A stretch of DNA of 22,607 nucleotides, taken from contig JAHNZQ020000277.1 of the NCBI GenBank assembly GCA_019155205.2, forward strand, positions 1,111,616 through 1,134,222, given 5' to 3'. A model generated the notes under the pieces. That model was given only the letters and a program-made list of their open reading frames with translations, was not told where the DNA came from and made no database searches. Shown here in pieces: positions 8,364 to 17,860 of the stretch (positions are counted from its first letter, which is position 1; each line of letters opens with the position of its first letter). The position numbers and the translations under genes are program-made. Source of the stretch: Gracilaria vermiculophylla (Eukaryota > Rhodophyta > Florideophyceae > Gracilariales > Gracilariaceae).

Positions 8364-10213
8364 TCAGATGCGTTGCGGTGACTGTTTGGATCCAATCGCC
8401 TGATATATGTTTTCCAATTCCCGGGATAGATCGCGTTGTAGTACCTTTTCGTTGATGTTCCAGTCTTTTCTGTCGTGGGTACTGAGTGCGTATTCTCTAA
8501 CATCACCGCCCCCCCCTCTCCCATCAGAGGGATCGGTGAGTGATGGTGTACCGATCGCGAGGAAGGATGCTCGTTCGCGGTGGCTACTAGATATCGTATT
8601 GGCGTGGGGAGGGGCTTTGTCGGGAGAAGGTACAGCAGACTGTGTATCTGGGAAGATCAGGGATTCGGATGTCTCGTTGTTTGCCCCTGGCTTTGCAAGC
8701 TCTTCTTCGAGCGAGCAGGACATCAGCTCGGCTGCGAGGGGGCCACAAGGTTTGAATCGTAGGTCTTTGTATGCGACGCGCATTGGACGTTAACGCGAGG
8801 TGCGTTGGACCTCAAGTTAGTGTGGGTGGGCTGCAATGACAGTTGCTGCGATCCACTCCACGTCTTCGTTTTTCATGCTGGTATTGTAATACACCCACAC
8901 ACTATCACCGGGTGTGAACAGGTGTGGTTGTTTTGTCTGATGAGCCGTGGAGTGAAGGACCCGCTGTAGTTGGCGGGCAGCAATTTGGTACTTGTGTGCT
9001 CCCAAGAGTTCCTTAGTGACAGTTGTGCTAGGAAGACCCAAAACGGAGTGTCTGTAGCCGCGGACGAGTTCGAATGAGCTGAGTAATTTGTTCCCTGAGC
9101 ACAGGTTGGACAGTAAGCATGCTCGTTTAAGTAGCGTTTCGGTGTTGCTATTGCTGTGTTCGTCATCTAGCTTGCTGATGATTGCTTTAAGGGTCGCGTT
9201 CTTTCGTTCCACGATTCCTGTTTTGTTGTGGTGCCGTGTGGGACGTTGTTTGAAAGTGATGTTGTGCGTGCCTAGGAATTGACGGAGTTCGACGCAGTTG
9301 TATTCGTCGTCAGCGGATATTGTGTCTGGCGCTACATGGCGGTAGATCCAAATAACTTCGATGGCGTGTATCATAGTCGTTGTTGTTCTGGAATTGCACA
9401 ACGTTATTTCAGTATAGTTGGTACCCGTGTCAGTTAGGTTCATGACAGTGCGTTTCTGGCCCCTGATTTTTGGGAACATAAAGTCAATTTGTAATTCGCA
9501 GTTGAATGCTTGGTTAACATGTGTGAGAGACATCCTTCTTGATGGTAATGGTCTGCCGTTCTTCTCAAAAACATTGCAGTCATGATAAACCTGATCGAGT
9601 GCCATTTCCATTTCTTTGTCTAACATGTCGGCTTCTTTGCATAGGAGTTTTATCTCCTCGGCTGTGGCATGGGTGTATCTGTGTACCCTCTTACTGAAGG
9701 CAAGTGATTGACGTTTTGCGGTTGTGAGAATGTTGCCCAAGAGTGTAAGTTTCGTCGATAGCGGGTGCGGTGCGATGTCTCTTCTTAGCCTGCCATCGAA
9801 GAGGTCGATGTAGGTATAGAGGTACCTATGTGCATCGTCGCTTGGTCGCTTCATTTCAATGTATCTTTGGTCGGTATGTTTGAACATGTTACAATATCCT
9901 CGTACCTCTTGGCCAAGGATGAGTGGGGATTGACCTGAGACAAGGTCAAATGGGAAGCTTGTCGGTCTTCTCTGGATATTGTGCACAGTAATTGTCCATG
10001 AAAACACTGTGATTCTAGCACCTAGGCATTGCTCTACCCAGCCGTGATAATATCGTTCGCGTGGTGGTTCTACCTCAAATGGGATACCTAGGACATCGCA
10101 TAAGGTGATCGCGTTTTTGATTCCTCCTGTGGAGGTAGGGGCTCCCTCGTCACGGATAGGGTTGGGATCAGGTAGGAGCAAATCTAATCCCTTTCTTGAA
10201 AATACGAGTTGCT
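8364..10213 (-). pseudogene. Element B protease and integrase, with linker towards RT
   Basis: One frame runs from about 10213 to 8364, interrupted by TAA at 8819-8817 and a second TAA near 8798. The frame is open upstream of the TTG at 10181, so that codon is not a true start. Protease: IRDEGAPTSTGG, where the D-S/T-G site reads D-E-G (Asp codon 10151-10149), and SPLILGQEVRGYC. Integrase: RVHRYTHATAEEI, and YHDCNVFEKNGRP, where one Cys of the HHCC zinc site seems lost; then the core with Asp in CELQIDFMF, Asp in APDTISADDEYN and Glu in TGIVERKNATL. GDSVWVYYNTS is a post-core SH3-like segment. Beyond the two stops, RPMRVAYKDLRF and a Ser/Pro-rich linker lead to YQAIGSKQ. The integrase triad residues are all present. 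The 454-codon uninterrupted part is the longest open frame here. Confidence 0.85.
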
Positions 10214-11553
10214 GCTCTTTGCATTGCTATCGGGAGTTACCTCTGAGTTCGGCTTGTTTTCGCTGACAGAAGCCATAAGTTTGCGTACGGGAATCTTGGA
10301 TTGCAGGTTTCCATTCTTGTCTTTGAAGAGGTCGCGTATCAGTCGTGACAGTTTCTCTATGACTGTGCTATATATCTCCTTGCCTTCCATTTAAGTCTTG
10401 ATCACGTTGTATATAAATTCGGGATCACGATACCAGTGATTCGGTTGATTGCAGTTGCGGCACATTAAGACTGCTATAGGACCTTGTCCATTGGGTACGT
10501 GCGTTTTGTGTCGCTTGTTGCAGTTGTGATTGTTGTTGTATCCGTGTTGTTCGTGGTAGTTGTATTCACGCTTGCCCAGCATTATGCCGACTTGCTTCAT
10601 TTCCGTCTCGCTATTCGCTTTCACCTCGTCTGAAACCTTCAAATCTTTCAGCACCTCTACAGCATCTTCGAGAGAAATGCGAAATATGGTCCTATTTTGT
10701 TTTACGTGGAGTTCGTTCGCATCGATAGTCGTGGGTACTGCGTTGATGATGTCTTCTGCCTAGTGCATATAGTTGCTTTCCAGTTCTGATGAGTCTCCTG
10801 GTTTCTGGATAGCTGCAGCATGTTTTGCGCTTTATCTTTGATTACTTCCAGCCTCTTCTTGCTAACAAAGAAGATCTTGTCGTCGGTGTTTTCCGATCGC
10901 GATGTAATGGTGGAGACAAGTCTTGTAATGATCAAGCTGTATACAGAAGCAGGAATCTTTGAATTTTCGAGCAACATCATTGCGAGGTTCTCACTGTCTT
11001 GTTGTATCGTAGCTGTATCGCAATGGTTCAAGTAGTCGAGAGCTAGGGCTTGGAACCGTCTTGCGAATATACCCGGTGCTTCACCATGTCTTCGTGTGCA
11101 TGAGAAAACCTGGCGCATCATTTAGACGAGCCTCATAATACCGTCTGTCGGAGAGTCTTTGGCAACCAGATTTACGATGTTGTCGACAAGGCTCACTTGC
11201 TTCTTCAGATTCTCGGTTTCATCGTCATCTCCTTCGAGGTTAATTACGCCGGCAGCTATAGACTGCTCTATTTGACATGCAAAGACATGATCCAGATAGT
11301 TTTAAAGTGTCAAACTAAGTGCACTAAGGATTCTCTTCGCTCGTTTATCGCCTCCCTTTGCGAAACGTTTAACGATTGTGACCCATACTGCCACAACTTT
11401 CCTCCATTTCAACATATCAGTGGTAGTCTTCAAGCTTGGTGGTAGTAGCATACCATTGCCCGAAGTAGAACATATGCCTGGGCCAATACCTGTGGAAAGC
11501 TCCAAATCTGACATTTTTGGATAGCGTGTAAAGGGATGCAGTAGGCATTGCAC
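10184..11553 (-). pseudogene. Element B gag
   Basis: This is the capsid-type protein of element B. From an ATG at 11553 the first part includes LPPSLKTTTDMLKWRKVVAV and GGDKRAKRILSALSLTL, ending at 11302. A frameshift leads to an acidic segment with VSLVDNIVNLVAKDSPTD, and a TAA immediately precedes the next long piece, MMRQVFSCTRRHGEAPGIFA (11121-10702). After another frameshift comes EDAVEVLKDLKVSDEVKAN and an Asn/His-rich stretch. The zinc knuckle is damaged: CRNCNQPNHWYRDPEF has C, C and H but lacks the final Cys. An in-frame TAA at 10393-10391 is followed by 68 more codons (10390-10184) that probably belong to the gag tail or protease linker. Position next to the LTR and upstream of pol agrees with gag. 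Confidence 0.78.
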
Positions 11554-11699
11554 TACTCTACGGGCACTGAATAGAGCACAAGTGCTCGCAGAAGGCTCAA
11601 ATCCTCTTCAGGTTCTTTCTTGCTTCTCCTTCTCTTCTATGTGTCTATCTATTGCTGTTCTCATACTGACGGTTTGCGCCTCTTCGATGTACAAAGTTC
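11554..11699 (-). other. Leader of element B between 5' LTR and gag
   Basis: On the minus strand this runs from the LTR end to the gag ATG. It holds a purine-rich AGAAGAGAAGGAG-type run. The primer-binding site should be at its start (TGAACTTTGTACATCGAAG), but I cannot match that to a tRNA from memory. Confidence 0.5.
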
Positions 11700-11763
11700 A
11701 GAGGCTATCATCAAGCCGTTCTGTCATTGTGGCTTGCGAATGGCTTTAAGAATATTTGAGTGT
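11700..11763 (-). repeat. 5' LTR fragment of element B, cut by the assembly gap
   Basis: These 64 bases match 6488-6551 at all but 4 positions by my count. The rest of this LTR falls in the run of N. Confidence 0.85.
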
Positions 11764-11863
11764 NNNNNNNNNNNNNNNNNNNNNNNNNNNNNNNNNNNNN
11801 NNNNNNNNNNNNNNNNNNNNNNNNNNNNNNNNNNNNNNNNNNNNNNNNNNNNNNNNNNNNNNN
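11764..11863. other. Assembly gap (100 N)
   Basis: Exactly 100 N, the usual placeholder for a gap of unknown length. It begins inside a repeat (the element B LTR). Open frames drawn across it are artefacts. The missing sequence should hold the rest of the LTR, anything left of element A, and the start of Gypsy element C. Confidence 0.95.
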
Positions 11864-12385
11864 CGAGCCCATCGATGCAGCGCTGCTTCCTGTATCCTAC
11901 GAAGCGAACAAAGACGATCCTGCCGGAGCAGTGACGAACTTTGTTGTGAACACTATTACTGAGTTGGATCGGAATAACGGGTTGGAGGTCCAAAAAGACA
12001 AGGAAATTGTCAAACAACTCATCGATCGTGTAATAAGGAAGTTCAAGGACCCTGTTTCATAAGAAAATATCAAAATGCGCCGCCGTGGTTGGACAAAGAA
12101 CCAGCTTGCCCACATCAACTTCTTCGAAAACGAGGTCGGCATGCTGGCACTCGACCTGTCATTAACGGAACGGCACGCCAGCGCGTCGGCAAACCTCGGA
12201 GCTCTCTTGCACCCATAAGTACGCATGTGCAACGCAACGAAGATCATACACAAGCCGGCGTTTGCCCAAGCAACCAGCCTCTTGCGCACAGGCCCAAGAG
12301 CGACGCTTGGATGAATGACTGTCCTTTCCCGGATTTTGATGGCAAGCACCCGCCTAAGGACTGCCCAGGTACCTGTGAAAATTAA
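11864..12385 (+). pseudogene. Gypsy element C gag, C-terminal part
   Basis: The frame coming out of the gap reads LPVSYEANKDDPAGAV, then NGLEVQKDKEIVKQLIDRVI, and stops at 12060-12062. A second frame continues with RRRGWTKNQLAHINFFENEV and then breaks. A third ends with NDCPFPDFDGKHPPKDCPG, which could be a decayed zinc knuckle (C...H...C). Its place just upstream of a Gypsy protease on the same strand supports gag. The sequence alone is only weakly diagnostic. Confidence 0.5.
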
Positions 12386-12504
12386 TAAAAAGGTTCTCTC
12401 TGACGAGCACTTTCAATAAAAAGGATGTCAAGCGAGCGAAGTAGTTAACAACCACTACGTCTTTGTACTCACTTGTGTCGGGCACCGAAGGAGGTTGTTT
12501 CAGA

Positions 12505-13066
12505 CTTGTGCTTGAAGACGTTGTTTTTGACACAGGCTTTGGGGACTAGGGTTCCGATTTGAATGCCATAGCCAAATTATTTTTCCAAAAACTGAAGAAA
12601 GCGAAGCCATCATTTTCAGAGCAGTACGTAGAGGAGTCTCTCGTCAGTGGGCGCGTTCAAGACGAACAGGGACCATTTCTCGGCCTCTGCAAAGGTGTTG
12701 CTCTCCATCATCATCTACTTATCTGGCTTTAATGTCCTAGTTTGCGTACGTGGTGTTGAGTTTCTCAGTTTGGACAACAGCAAATACCAGGTTTTTCTCG
12801 GCCCGCCTTTCCTAAAAGCTATCGTTTTCGACATCACCGAACATTTCCTGTACGTCCATACGCTTATCAACAACCGGCACATTAACTTCTTAGACAAAGA
12901 GACGCTCAAGCTCGCCACTGCGGCGTACAAAGGTCTACTGTACTTGGCAGCCGACGATGACCGCACTGAACAACCCGGAGGTTTCGCTGCCGGCATCGGC
13001 AAGGGCCCTAAAGATTCCATCACGAAGACATTCGATGACATTTGTCTGAAGCTTGAAAGAATGTAA
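12505..13066 (+). pseudogene. Gypsy element C aspartic protease region
   Basis: The retroviral-type aspartic protease cuts the polyprotein. The frame from 12505 reads LVLEDVVFDTGFGD, a TAG at 12547-12549, then GSDLNAIAKLFFQKL. The stop sits exactly at the middle position of the D-x-G active site. After a TAA near 12730 and a frame change, LVCVRGVEFLSLDNSKYQVF and LGPPFLKAIVFDI match the family's second half (hydrophobic strand, FLG loop, GxDI-like end). A 139-codon frame (12647-13066) carries this and a linker rich in D, G and K. It is recognisable but dead. Confidence 0.65.
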
Positions 13067-13128
13067 TCTCCGAAAATGTGGAGTACCGCATATCACAATT
13101 GCCTAAAGAGTAATGCGACGTTTTTCTA

Positions 13129-13960
13129 ATGCTGCTGGGCAACGATCCTCCCGCCAACGTTCCACATTTCTTTATAATGCCAGTCAAAGACACAAAACCG
13201 CACCGCTCCCCGCAGCATCGGTATGCTCTACATCTACGAGAGTTCATTGTCAGGACCCTAAGGAAGCTCGAAAGAGTCGGCGCTATTTACAGGAATTCAT
13301 CCGCACGCTCGGCAAGTCCAGCTCTTGCGGCGCCTTAAAAAAGCACGAACAAGCTGCAATTCACGGTCAATATGCACGGACCGAATGCCGTAACCGTGCC
13401 TATCACATCGGCACTGCGTCACTTGGACGCCAAATTCCAGGACGTCGCCGGCAGTACTTGGTTTACCAATATCGATCTCGCTCACAGATACTGGCAGGTC
13501 CCTAGCTATCCAGAGTCGCAAGAGGTGGTTTCTATCCAGACACCTATCGGCGTCGGTTCTTTTAGCCGCCTATTGCAGGGGGGCACTGACTCTGGCAATC
13601 ATTTTCAAGTCGTACTGCAACAGAAGTTTGACGGCCCGTCGAGAACTTTCTGAAATAGATCGAAGATTTCCTATTTTATGCTAGAGACAAGATAGAAATA
13701 TTTGACTACATCGGGTCTTTTCTTCGCGTTTGCAACGAGCTCGGACACAAGGTGCCCGCAGAGCAATACACTTTGTTCTCTACCAAAGCCCTGTTTTGCG
13801 GCCACATTGTCTCTGCACAACGCTTACATGCCTAACTCGACATTTCAACTCTTTGCTAGCAATTACCCGGCCACCCATGGCCAAAGATTTGCAACAGTTC
13901 ATCTGCGCTACGAACTGGATGCGCACTTCTATTCCTGCATACGCTTAACGCGTTGCGCCA
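13129..13960 (+). pseudogene. Gypsy element C reverse transcriptase
   Basis: RT fingers and palm segments appear in order: PHFFIMPVKDTKPHRSPQHR, FIVRTLRKLERVGAIYRN, then VTVPITSALRHLDAKFQDVA, STWFTNIDLAHRYWQVPS (first catalytic Asp region), QEVVSIQTPIGV and LLQGGTDSGNHFQ. The YxDD box region reads stop-I-E-D-FLFYARD: a TAG at 13656-13658 replaces the aromatic residue, and the first Asp is Glu (13662-13664). It continues as IGSFLRVCNELGHKVPAE and ALFCGHIVSAQRL (connection). At least two frameshifts and several stops occur. The layout matches a Gypsy lineage I associate with oomycetes (recalled). Confidence 0.82.
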
Positions 13961-14119
13961 CCACACGAGCTTTTGGAATCCTGTTAAAGAACCACCGACC
14001 AGCACACGAAACAGTCGCTCCGCAAACTCTATACTATCAGCTCTTGGGGCGCTATTCATCATGCAGCTTTCGCCGAAGTCAAGGAACAACTCGCTGCCTC
14101 TGTCAAGCTTGCGTATTCC

Positions 14120-14550
14120 ATGTCTGGCTACCATCTTTTTCTGTTTACGGATGCGTTGGAAACTCACTGGGCTGCGATTCCCAACCAAATACCCGATGAA
14201 GACCGCACCGAAGACATTGAAAAACAGTGTCGCGAACCACCGTACTTCCTATCCGGTGTTTTTCCCGGATCTGCCATAAACTGCTCGGTTCCTGAAACGG
14301 AGTGGTGCTCAATCCTGAAAGCAAAGTGTCGTCTAATCTACCTCGTCATTGGGCGAAAGATTACCATGTTCACCGATCACGCGAACCTTGCTTACCTCTA
14401 TGACCTCTACGGCAGGAATCTTGGAATCGCACGGCATACCACGAGAAAGCTCATGCGTTAGGCCATCAATCTCTCCGCATTGTGTTACGTTCTAAAACAT
14501 CTGCCTGGTGAAAGGAGCGTCTGGGCCGACATCCTCATTCATTGGGCAGT
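14120..14550 (+). pseudogene. Gypsy element C RNase H
   Basis: Segments in order: YHLFLFTDALETHWAAIPNQ (first Asp in FTD), YFLSGVFPGSA, PETEWCSILKAKCRLIYLV (Glu) and KITMFTDHANLAYLYDLYG (second Asp). A TAG at about 14460 follows. Beyond it, VLKHLPGERSVWADILIHW matches the end of the domain (GERNVWAD type). Three of the usual acidic residues are visible. This is one of the cleaner parts of element C, with one main stop. Confidence 0.8.
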
Positions 14551-14589
14551 GAAATCGAAGGGTTCAATAGACGATATAAGAATCTAACG

Positions 14590-15510
14590 AGCCAAGTCCC
14601 GCATGTGCGCCCCAATCAGCCCCAGTTTGGATCCAAAGTTGGACTGGCCCAATCTAGAGGACATCAAATAATCGCAGTACGTATCGAAAGAGAAGCCACC
14701 CAATTCTTTCAGAAATCCCGACAACATTATCAAGACCAACGATAGAATCGTATGGATATCAAGAGACAATAAGCTTCTCAGGCTTCGTGTCATGATAGCC
14801 GCTCATACAGAGCATGGTGGTCACCGAAGCTGGCGCGTCACACTCGCTACTATCCAGGCTCATTTCCAGTGGGCTAAAACGCGTTACGAGGTCAAGTCGT
14901 TTGTACGTTCCTGTCTGCATTTTCTCTGTACAGAGACCCAGAAAATCGTATTGCATCCTCTCAGTCGTGCCATGCATGGTGCAGAACCCAAAACGGTGCT
15001 CCATTTCGGTTTTTGTTTCACGACAGACGAAAACAACTGATAAACTTAGATGCTTGTGTTAAAGGACGATCATTACTCGTTCGTATGGCTAAAAACGACA
15101 AAAGACACAACTGCTGAGACTGTGGCTAGAGTTCTCATCCAGTGGTTTGCTAGATTTGGAGTCGTTCATCAATGGGTTTGAGACCAGGGCTCTCAGTTCA
15201 AGGATGCTCTGGTACGCTTTCTCCGCAAAAAACCAATTCAACGCACCATTTCACCCTCGCCTGCTATCCCTGGAATAATGGTACGGTCGAAATGGTCAAT
15301 CTAGAGCTACTTAAGATGACACGCGCGCTATTCTTCGAGTATCAGCTTCCACAACGGTGGTCGCCTAGCTTCGTGCCCGTCATGCAGTCCGCTCCAAATA
15401 ATACGATCCCCAACCGTCTGGGTAAAGGATACCCTCTCATCGCTCTCACAAGGCATCCGAAATACACACCGATATGTGAAAATACGCACAAGATCGGACC
15501 TCAGGTCTAG
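14590..15510 (+). pseudogene. Gypsy element C integrase
   Basis: Integrase inserts the element's cDNA into chromosomes. Zinc domain: DNKLLRLRVMIAAHTEHGGH, then YEVKSFVRSCLHFLCTE, with the HHCC pattern apparently missing one Cys. Core: LKDDHYSFVWLKTTKDTTAE (first Asp, 15064-15069), IQWFARFGVVHQWV, a TGA at 15179-15181, then DQGSQFKDALV (second Asp, 15182-15184). A frameshift follows, then HFTLACYPWNNGTVEMVNLE (Glu at 15289-15291). All three D-D-E residues remain. Breaks are a TAA in the linker near 14668, two TAA near 15040, the TGA, and the frameshift near 15230. ORF 15172-15510 ends in TAG. Confidence 0.85.
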
Positions 15511-16085
15511 GTGCGTTTTACAGAAGACATCCGCTTTGCACAGCACAAATTGTTGACGACGCTAGTCGAATCCATATATAAAATGCACAAAGACGTAGCG
15601 AAACGTTCAAATATGAAACGGCAAGCGATAGATAGATACGATAGATACGCATAAAATGAAGACCAACGCACGAGTTATGAACTTCAGCGATGGTGAATAT
15701 GTCATGCGCGGTATACCGCAACGAGAGTGCACGTTCAAGCCTTTGTTGAAAATGGCAAGGTTTCTTCCCGGTAGTTGAATGCAGAAGAGAATACATATTC
15801 TTGGTCGATAGCCTCCTTCACGGCAGACGAGAGGAAGTTCACGGAAGGAAGCTCAAGGTTTTTCAAAACAAGGACTTTGATGTTACTCTGAAAGTTCTCT
15901 ACCATCTTACATAGCAGTCGCGTGAGCTTTTAGTTGTCGACGATTTCCTCTACATTCATCTTAGTCGGGGCGACATCAAACTATAATTCAGGGGGCGCGA
16001 TTCTGGTTCGGATGAAACGGACTGGTCATCATACGATTCGTTGGAAGAAGATATACCTGACCTTATACGACAATACGTACTGTGA
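15511..16085 (+). pseudogene. Gypsy element C integrase tail with chromodomain-like end
   Basis: After the core, pieces fit the usual tail: SIYKMHKDVAKRSN (about 15570), ARVMNFSDGEYVMRGI (GPY/F-like start), then a frame from 15930 with VVDDFLYIHLSRGDIKL, a TAA, and RGRDSGSDETDWSSYDSLEE followed by DIPDLIRQYV. The last part resembles the second half of a chromodomain (acidic linker, Trp, then L-EDIP-LV-Y helix), though the aromatic cage is decayed. Chromodomains steer Gypsy integration to particular chromatin. The match is by shape and moderate. Confidence 0.5.
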
Positions 16086-16594
16086 CTCGCAAGCAACGGC
16101 ACGAAGCGTCAACGCACTATCGCAATTTATATCTGAAATGATGAATTCAAATATTAGTTGTTCGATCATGGAGCGCTTTTGTATCATACTTAATTTCCGT
16201 TATCGGTTTGGGAAATAGTTGCGCACTTGAGTGGGTGGCTGTACTAAAAGAATCCCCGGGAAATGTACAGAATGCATCGAGACAACTGCATGAAATTTCC
16301 AAGACGTTTTCCTAACCCGGTGACCACGTCCGCTAGACGCAGGTGGGTCTGTCCGATGTGAATTGCGGTTCGCTACTTCTTGAAAAGCCGATTGCCGGGT
16401 ACTCCATAGAAATAAAACCCCTTGCGCGTCACCAAGCAACGCTGAGAAGAGCGAAAACCAGGGGGTCTGCTCGTTCTCTTGCTACCGCCTAGGCGCACAA
16501 CATCTCACTTTCACATTTCACAATCGTTGTCCACGCTCGAGCATGTAGACCCCGATACTCGGCATCAATATGCAGCTCAAAATAAAAGCAAAGA
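16086..16594. other. Noncoding stretch, probably the 3' end of Gypsy element C
   Basis: No protein motif in any frame. AATAAA-like words occur at about 16410 and 16580 and could be polyadenylation signals of an LTR. No second copy is present in the window, so no LTR can be proven. Confidence 0.35.
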
Positions 16595-17360
16595 CTAGAA
16601 GATTTCCTGAATCATCTTGATATGGGGTAGGGGATTCTGAGATAATTTGGCCCTATAACCGACACCAATGACTAGGTTCCGACTAGAAATGTTTTTGTCG
16701 TTCTTTGGGTATGCAAACGATGTGTCCTCGGACTTCTTCTTTTTTATTTGACAAAATGCGTCTTCCATTTCAGGAGTACATTGCACTGAGCCTCGGTTTC
16801 ATCGAGCAATGATGTTAGGCTGTAGAAAATGAGAGAAGTACGGGATAAGCTGGTGATAATAGTTGGCTGCGCCCAAGTAACTAAAGACTTGCTTCACTGT
16901 AGGCTGGCATGCCTACTCAGTGGTCGCCCTCACTGTTGCTTCGTCTTTCTTGCTATCTATCATTGAGACTATGAAGCACAGTAAATTGACTAACTTCTGC
17001 TCAAACCTACATTGGTCGACTATGATTTAGATGAACCATTACGTGAGCATGTCTGTGACGTGCTCAACTTGTTCTCTGTTGACGATCATGTTAATCGAGT
17101 ATATGATTATGTTCTCGATGCATACTGTGACATAACATTCATTATTGAACGTTCCCCCCTTTCCCTCGAAATATGACCTAACTCCAAACCTTGTCCGAAT
17201 TCGGGAGATGAAAGTGTCCCTTCTTTATGTCCAGTGTTTTAAACGTAGCCTCTGCTCCCATCACGGATCGTACGCCGTCAAGAATACCCTGGAGGTTTTC
17301 CAGGATATAATCGGCATCTGACAGGTGTAAATTTAGGCAAAACACGTGTACTTAGGGTGT
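16595..17360 (-). pseudogene. Gypsy element D reverse transcriptase/RNase H remnant
   Basis: This shows only when minus-strand frames are read piecewise. From the right: LHLSDADYILENLQGILDGV, EATFKTLDIKKGHFHLP (first palm Asp), RIRTRFGVRSYFEGKGGTFN (matches TRFG...FGL..A.ATF with a gap), then CIENIIIYSINMIVNREQVE, where the YxDD box reads C-I-E-N (17122-17111). Next come CRFEQKLVNLLCFIVSM (connection), QPTVKQVFSYLGAANYYHQL, IPYFSHFLQPN, and TPEMEDAFCQIKKK with FAYPKNDK (RNase H junction). Stops and a large deletion before YxDD are evident. The order matches Gypsy RT exactly. It is a different lineage from element C and on the other strand. Confidence 0.82.
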
Positions 17361-17860
17361 CACGTTTATTTTGTGGCCTTCCGCGTCTTTATTTGGTACG
17401 CTCAGCGTAGAAGCGATTTGGAGCAGGTGGCGGGCGCGAGTTCAATACTATTTGACGATAGCCACTGGCTTATCTCTGAGTTGACCCGTTTTTCGTCCTT
17501 CTTCTAAGTGAAATTGAAACGACTCCAAGTCAGAGCTGTAGAATTGGCTGTATGTGAAGACAGCCAGACGGTTGATGTGACGAACGTGTTGCAAGTTACA
17601 ATGCATTTGTTTAGCGGGACCTCGAAAGAACGTTCATCGATGTCACTAGAACTTTCTGGAAACTATGCAGGTCAGCTTGTTGCCCCAGAATACTTACAAC
17701 TCTGTTCTAGATTTTTCCATTGGGGAGATTTTAAAATCAATATAAATCTGGGGTGCTCTCGATTAAAATGGACATCAGGCAACTCAAGTAAAGTTTTATT
17801 CAACCTACCGTCTACCTACTCCCATTCATTTCAGTGGTAGCATCGATACCGTTCCGGCAG
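17361..17860. other. Unassigned stretch upstream of Gypsy element D
   Basis: The minus strand up to about 17500 may contain further decayed RT N-terminus (a possible VPNKDAEGHK near 17405-17376). The plus strand has a 110-codon frame (17508-17840; RLQVRAVELAVCEDSQTVDV, FSGTSKERSSMSL) that vaguely recalls the strand pattern of a Gypsy protease but lacks an active site or a LG loop. I do not assign it. Confidence 0.3.

Larger units (their letters stand above)
6488..11763 (-). mobile_element. Copia-type element B, nearly full length, opposite orientation
   Basis: On the minus strand the order is: 5' LTR fragment (11763-11700), leader, gag (11553-10184), protease-integrase (about 10213-8364), RT and RNase H (about 8353-6773), polypurine tract (6740-6734), 3' LTR (6733-6488). 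Integrase before RT defines the Copia order. The two visible LTR pieces (6488-6551 and 11700-11763) agree at 60 of 64 positions by my count. The upstream LTR is cut off by the assembly gap, so the far boundary and any target-site duplication cannot be seen. Confidence 0.85.
11864..16220 (+). mobile_element. Gypsy element C, full coding order, degenerate
   Basis: Gag, protease, RT, RNase H and integrase with a chromodomain-like tail follow each other on the plus strand. RT before integrase defines the Gypsy order. The 5' end is lost in the assembly gap and no LTR could be paired. Stops and frameshifts occur in every domain. Confidence 0.85.

Noticed and set aside
8407..8793. Plus-strand 128-codon frame with Ser- and Pro-rich sequence
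   Set aside because: It is antisense to the linker of element B pol, which continues the integrase frame.
11620..12062. Open frames running across the N gap
   Set aside because: The N run cannot be translated; these frames are artefacts. Only the part after 11863 is used, as gag of element C.
16200..16439. Minus-strand 79-codon frame
   Set aside because: No motif; it lies in the noncoding 3' end of Gypsy element C.
17508..17840. Plus-strand 110-codon frame as a new gene or protease
   Set aside because: Only a vague strand pattern, no active-site or LG motif, and it lies between decayed elements.
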